Positions 50,784-52,943 of a DNA stretch of 52,943 nt are shown piece by piece (the stretch's first letter is position 1; each line of letters opens with the position of its first letter). Both the position numbers and the translations under genes were made by a program. The stretch comes from UBA4736 sp002404015 (GTDB lineage: Bacteria > Chloroflexota > Dormibacteria > Dormibacterales > Dormibacteraceae), in assembly GCA_036747295.1 (NCBI GenBank), contig DAIOCN010000018.1, positions 1 through 52,943 on the forward strand. The letters are read 5' to 3'. The notes under the pieces were generated by a model, which was given only the letters and a program-made list of their open reading frames with translations, ran no database searches and was not told the DNA's origin.

Positions 50784-52882
50784 GCGGAACGCCCCTACTG
50801 GACGTCCGCGACCTGAGCGTTACATTTGGTGCGGTCACCGCTGTCGACGGCCTCAGTGTCCAGGTCAGGTCGGGCGAGATGGTTGGGATCGTTGGCGAGT
50901 CGGGCTCCGGCAAGTCCGTGACCGCAGCTTCGATCCTGAGGATGCTGACCCCGCCCGGGCGGGTGGTCAGCGGGTCGATCAGCTACGCAGGGCGAGACGT
51001 GCTGGCGATGGGCGAGGCGGAGGTCCGAGAGCTCCGCGGCAGCGCCATCTCGATGGTCTTCCAGGACCCGATGTCATCCCTCAACCCGGTGCTGAGGGTC
51101 CAGACCCAGCTGGTCGAGGCGCTCCAGGCCCACGGCAAATTCGACGGTGCCAAGGCCCAGCCCCGGGCGGTCGAGATGCTGCGCCGGGTCGGCATCCCCT
51201 CCCCCGAGACTCGGATCCGCGACTACCCGCACCAGTTCTCGGGGGGCATGCGGCAGCGGACGATGATTGCCATGGGCCTGGGCAATGACCCCGGCCTCCT
51301 GATCGCGGACGAACCCACAACCGCTCTCGACGTGACCATCCAGGCCCAGGTCCTGGAGGTCCTGCGGAGGTTGAACCAGGAGCTGGGCACCGCGATCGTC
51401 CTGATCACCCACAACATGGGCATCGTGGCCGAGCTATGCCAGCGGGTGGTGGTGATGTACGCCGGCCAGGTCGTGGAGGAGGGGCCGGTCGATCAGATCT
51501 TCGCGCACCCCGACCACCCCTACACCGAGGGGCTGCTGCGCTCGGTGCCCCGTCTCGACAGCTCCCGCCACGGCCGCCTCTACTCGATCGAGGGCCAGCC
51601 ACCCCAGCCCGGATCGGTACCGGCGGGCTGCCCCTTCCACCCCCGCTGCGCGTACCGGATCGAGCGCTGCGCCAGCGAGCGGCCGCCGCTGGCCGAACTC
51701 TCAAATATTCACCTCTCCGCCTGCTGGGTCACCCAGGCCGGGCTGGAGCTGAACGCGGCGCCCGCCGGCAAGCCCGCGGAGGCCAATCCCGACGCCCAGC
51801 GACCCTCAGCCTCGGCGGCACCGCTGCTGCAGGTGAGGGGGCTGGTCAAGCACTTCCAGGTCGGGGGCGGCCTCCTCCGCCGGGCCGAGACCGTGCACGC
51901 GGTCGACGGCGTCGACCTGGAGGTGGGCGCGGGCGAGACGCTGGGTCTGGTAGGCGAGTCCGGCTGCGGCAAATCGACGCTCGGCCGGGTCGTGCTGGGC
52001 GTCTACCCGCCCACCGCAGGTTCGGTGTTCTTCGACGGCGTTGAGGTCGGTCGCGGCGACCAATCGATGCTGCGAAGTCAGGCCCAGATGATCTTCCAGG
52101 ACCCCTTTGGCTCCCTGAACCCGAGGCTGACCGTGGGTCAGATGGTGGCCGAGCCGCTACAGGTGCACGGCCTGGCACGGGGGGCTGCCGCCACCGAGCG
52201 GGTGGCCGAGCTGCTGGAAATGGTGGGACTCAGCCGCCGCCACGCCGGCCGGTACCCACACGAGTTCTCAGGCGGCCAGCGGCAGCGGATCGGGATCGCC
52301 CGTGCCCTCGCCGCCGGCCCCAAGCTGCTGGTGGCCGATGAGCCGGTCTCGGCCCTCGACGTCTCGATCCAGGCCCAGATCATCAACCTCCTCCAGGACC
52401 TGCAGGACCGGCTCGGCCTGAGCTACCTCTTCATCGCCCACGACCTCGCGGTCGTCCGCCACCTCAGCGACCGGGTGGCGGTGATGTATCTGGGCAAGGT
52501 GGTGGAGACCGCCCCGACAGAGGCGCTCTTCGCCAAGCCGCTGCATCCGTACACCCTCTCCCTGATCTCGGCCGCGCCGGTTGCCGACCTGAAGCCGGCC
52601 TCGCGGCCGCCACGGATAGTGCTCCAAGGCGACCTGCCCAGCCCGGTCCGGCCGCCGCAGGGCTGCCGCTTCCACACCCGCTGCCCGATCGGGCCGATAG
52701 CTCACCCCGAGCGGACGATCTGCATCGAGCAAGAACCGCAGCTGTCATGGTCCCTTTCCCAACCGATCGGGCGGAGGTTGGACGGGGGGCCGTCATCGAC
52801 CGCTGGCACGAATGGGGAGCGAGCGGTCGCCTGCCACTTCGCCGGAGAGGCGGTCACCGCCGGAGGGCGTTCACGCACCTAA
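50780..52882 (+). CDS. double ABC ATPase (DppD-DppF fusion)
   Basis: A 700-residue protein holding both ATPases of a Dpp/Opp-type importer. First half: Walker A GESGSGKSVTAAS, signature FSGGMRQRTMIAMGL, Walker B LIADEPTTALDVTIQ, then the oligopeptide-type C-terminal Cys-rich loop CPFHPRCAYRIERC. Second half: GESGCGKSTLGRVVLG, FSGGQRQRIGIARAL, VADEPVSALDVSIQ, and CRFHTRCPIG. Each half is a full domain, so the fusion replaces two subunits. GTG start overlaps the SDR stop. The extreme C-terminus before VACHFAGE holds about 25 odd residues from a repeat-like insertion. Confidence 0.94.
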   Translation: MSGTPLLDVRDLSVTFGAVTAVDGLSVQVRSGEMVGIVGESGSGKSVTAASILRMLTPPGRVVSGSISYAGRDVLAMGEAEVRELRGSAISMVFQDPMSSLNPVLRVQTQLVEALQAHGKFDGAKAQPRAVEMLRRVGIPSPETRIRDYPHQFSGGMRQRTMIAMGLGNDPGLLIADEPTTALDVTIQAQVLEVLRRLNQELGTAIVLITHNMGIVAELCQRVVVMYAGQVVEEGPVDQIFAHPDHPYTEGLLRSVPRLDSSRHGRLYSIEGQPPQPGSVPAGCPFHPRCAYRIERCASERPPLAELSNIHLSACWVTQAGLELNAAPAGKPAEANPDAQRPSASAAPLLQVRGLVKHFQVGGGLLRRAETVHAVDGVDLEVGAGETLGLVGESGCGKSTLGRVVLGVYPPTAGSVFFDGVEVGRGDQSMLRSQAQMIFQDPFGSLNPRLTVGQMVAEPLQVHGLARGAAATERVAELLEMVGLSRRHAGRYPHEFSGGQRQRIGIARALAAGPKLLVADEPVSALDVSIQAQIINLLQDLQDRLGLSYLFIAHDLAVVRHLSDRVAVMYLGKVVETAPTEALFAKPLHPYTLSLISAAPVADLKPASRPPRIVLQGDLPSPVRPPQGCRFHTRCPIGPIAHPERTICIEQEPQLSWSLSQPIGRRLDGGPSSTAGTNGERAVACHFAGEAVTAGGRSRT
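52755..52830 (+). repeat. repeat-like insertion in the ATPase C-terminus
   Basis: Encodes roughly SLSQPIGRRLDGGPSST between the usual E-x-E-P-Q-L and V-A-C-H-F-A segments. GAGGTTGGACGGGGGGCCG (52774-52792) is nearly the same as 50354-50372. Confidence 0.4.
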
Positions 52883-52943
52883 TCCATGAGTTGTGGAGTA
52901 GGCGGCTGGTGCGGTACCGGATTAAGGGCTGACGAGCGTTCCC

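Noticed and set aside
52747..52932. Short plus-strand frame at the window end
   Set aside because: Composition is Arg/Gly-rich and it overlaps the real ATPase gene; looks like a shadow frame.
1..52943. tRNA, rRNA or riboswitch genes
   Set aside because: I saw no T-loop/acceptor patterns, rRNA signatures or known riboswitch cores; a covariance-model scan would be needed to exclude diverged examples.
1..52943. Rho-independent terminators
   Set aside because: Stable G/C hairpins are frequent but none is followed by a convincing T-run; termination is probably mostly by other means.

Overview
The window is high-GC bacterial chromosome (about 68-70% G+C by eye), dense, with many ATG/GTG/TTG starts overlapping the preceding stop by 1-4 bases. 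A CIRCE-controlled hrcA, hemW, lepA, an mtaB-like gene, a HIT gene and murJ are consistent with a Terrabacteria-type lineage (Chloroflexota- or Dormibacterota-like). This placement is an inference; there is no rRNA here to settle it. Several promoter-proximal genes have a TANNNT hexamer 6-14 bases before the start codon and no clear Shine-Dalgarno sequence, which suggests frequent leaderless transcription.

Region 1 (1-18.66 kb) is a surface-polysaccharide locus. It holds two O-antigen-ligase-type membrane proteins, a DUF2142 membrane protein, a Wzx-type flippase and a small phosphosugar transferase that could start lipid-linked assembly. It also holds nucleotide-sugar enzymes (UDP-GlcNAc 2-epimerase, UDP-ManNAc dehydrogenase type, a CapD/WbpM-type 4,6-dehydratase, a Gfo/Idh/MocA oxidoreductase, a DegT aminotransferase), two glycosyltransferases and two methyltransferases. 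It contains relics of a DegT gene and of a second phosphosugar transferase. At 14.05-14.80 kb there is a DUF559 endonuclease-like cassette with two 148-bp direct repeats, bounded by an exact 14-bp inverted repeat.

Region 2 (18.7-22.74 kb) is housekeeping: lepA, an mtaB-like tRNA methylthiotransferase, a HIT protein, a YbaK-type deacylase and a small zinc-ribbon protein. Region 3 (22.8-32.66 kb) is a second envelope block: murJ, a methyltransferase, a frameshifted polymerase facing its intact paralogue, that paralogue fused to a family-2 glycosyltransferase, TylF-like and FkbM methyltransferases, and a DUF4012 protein. Region 4 (32.7-36.3 kb) has hemW, a promoter plus CIRCE directly before hrcA, then a small ORF coupled to a UDP-sulfoquinovose synthase gene. 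No grpE-dnaK-dnaJ follows hrcA.

Region 5 (36.3-39.5 kb) is decayed DNA: the tail of an EamA transporter, a VOC protein, and at least three related DDE transposase copies, one nearly complete and the others truncated.

Region 6 (39.56-52.9 kb) looks like a pentose/arabinoside utilisation system built from two divergent units. Leftward are a 2-keto-3-deoxy-pentonate dehydratase-like FAH protein and a 2-oxoglutarate-semialdehyde-type aldehyde dehydrogenase. Rightward are a GH51 arabinofuranosidase, a ROK regulator, an enolase-superfamily sugar-acid dehydratase, a Dpp/Opp-type ABC importer, a cyclase-family hydrolase, an SDR and a double ABC ATPase. Together they could import arabinosides, release pentose and oxidise it to 2-oxoglutarate without phosphorylation. 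A perfect palindrome over the rightward promoter is the likely operator. Bases 1-72 and 52,883-52,943 show nothing I can name.
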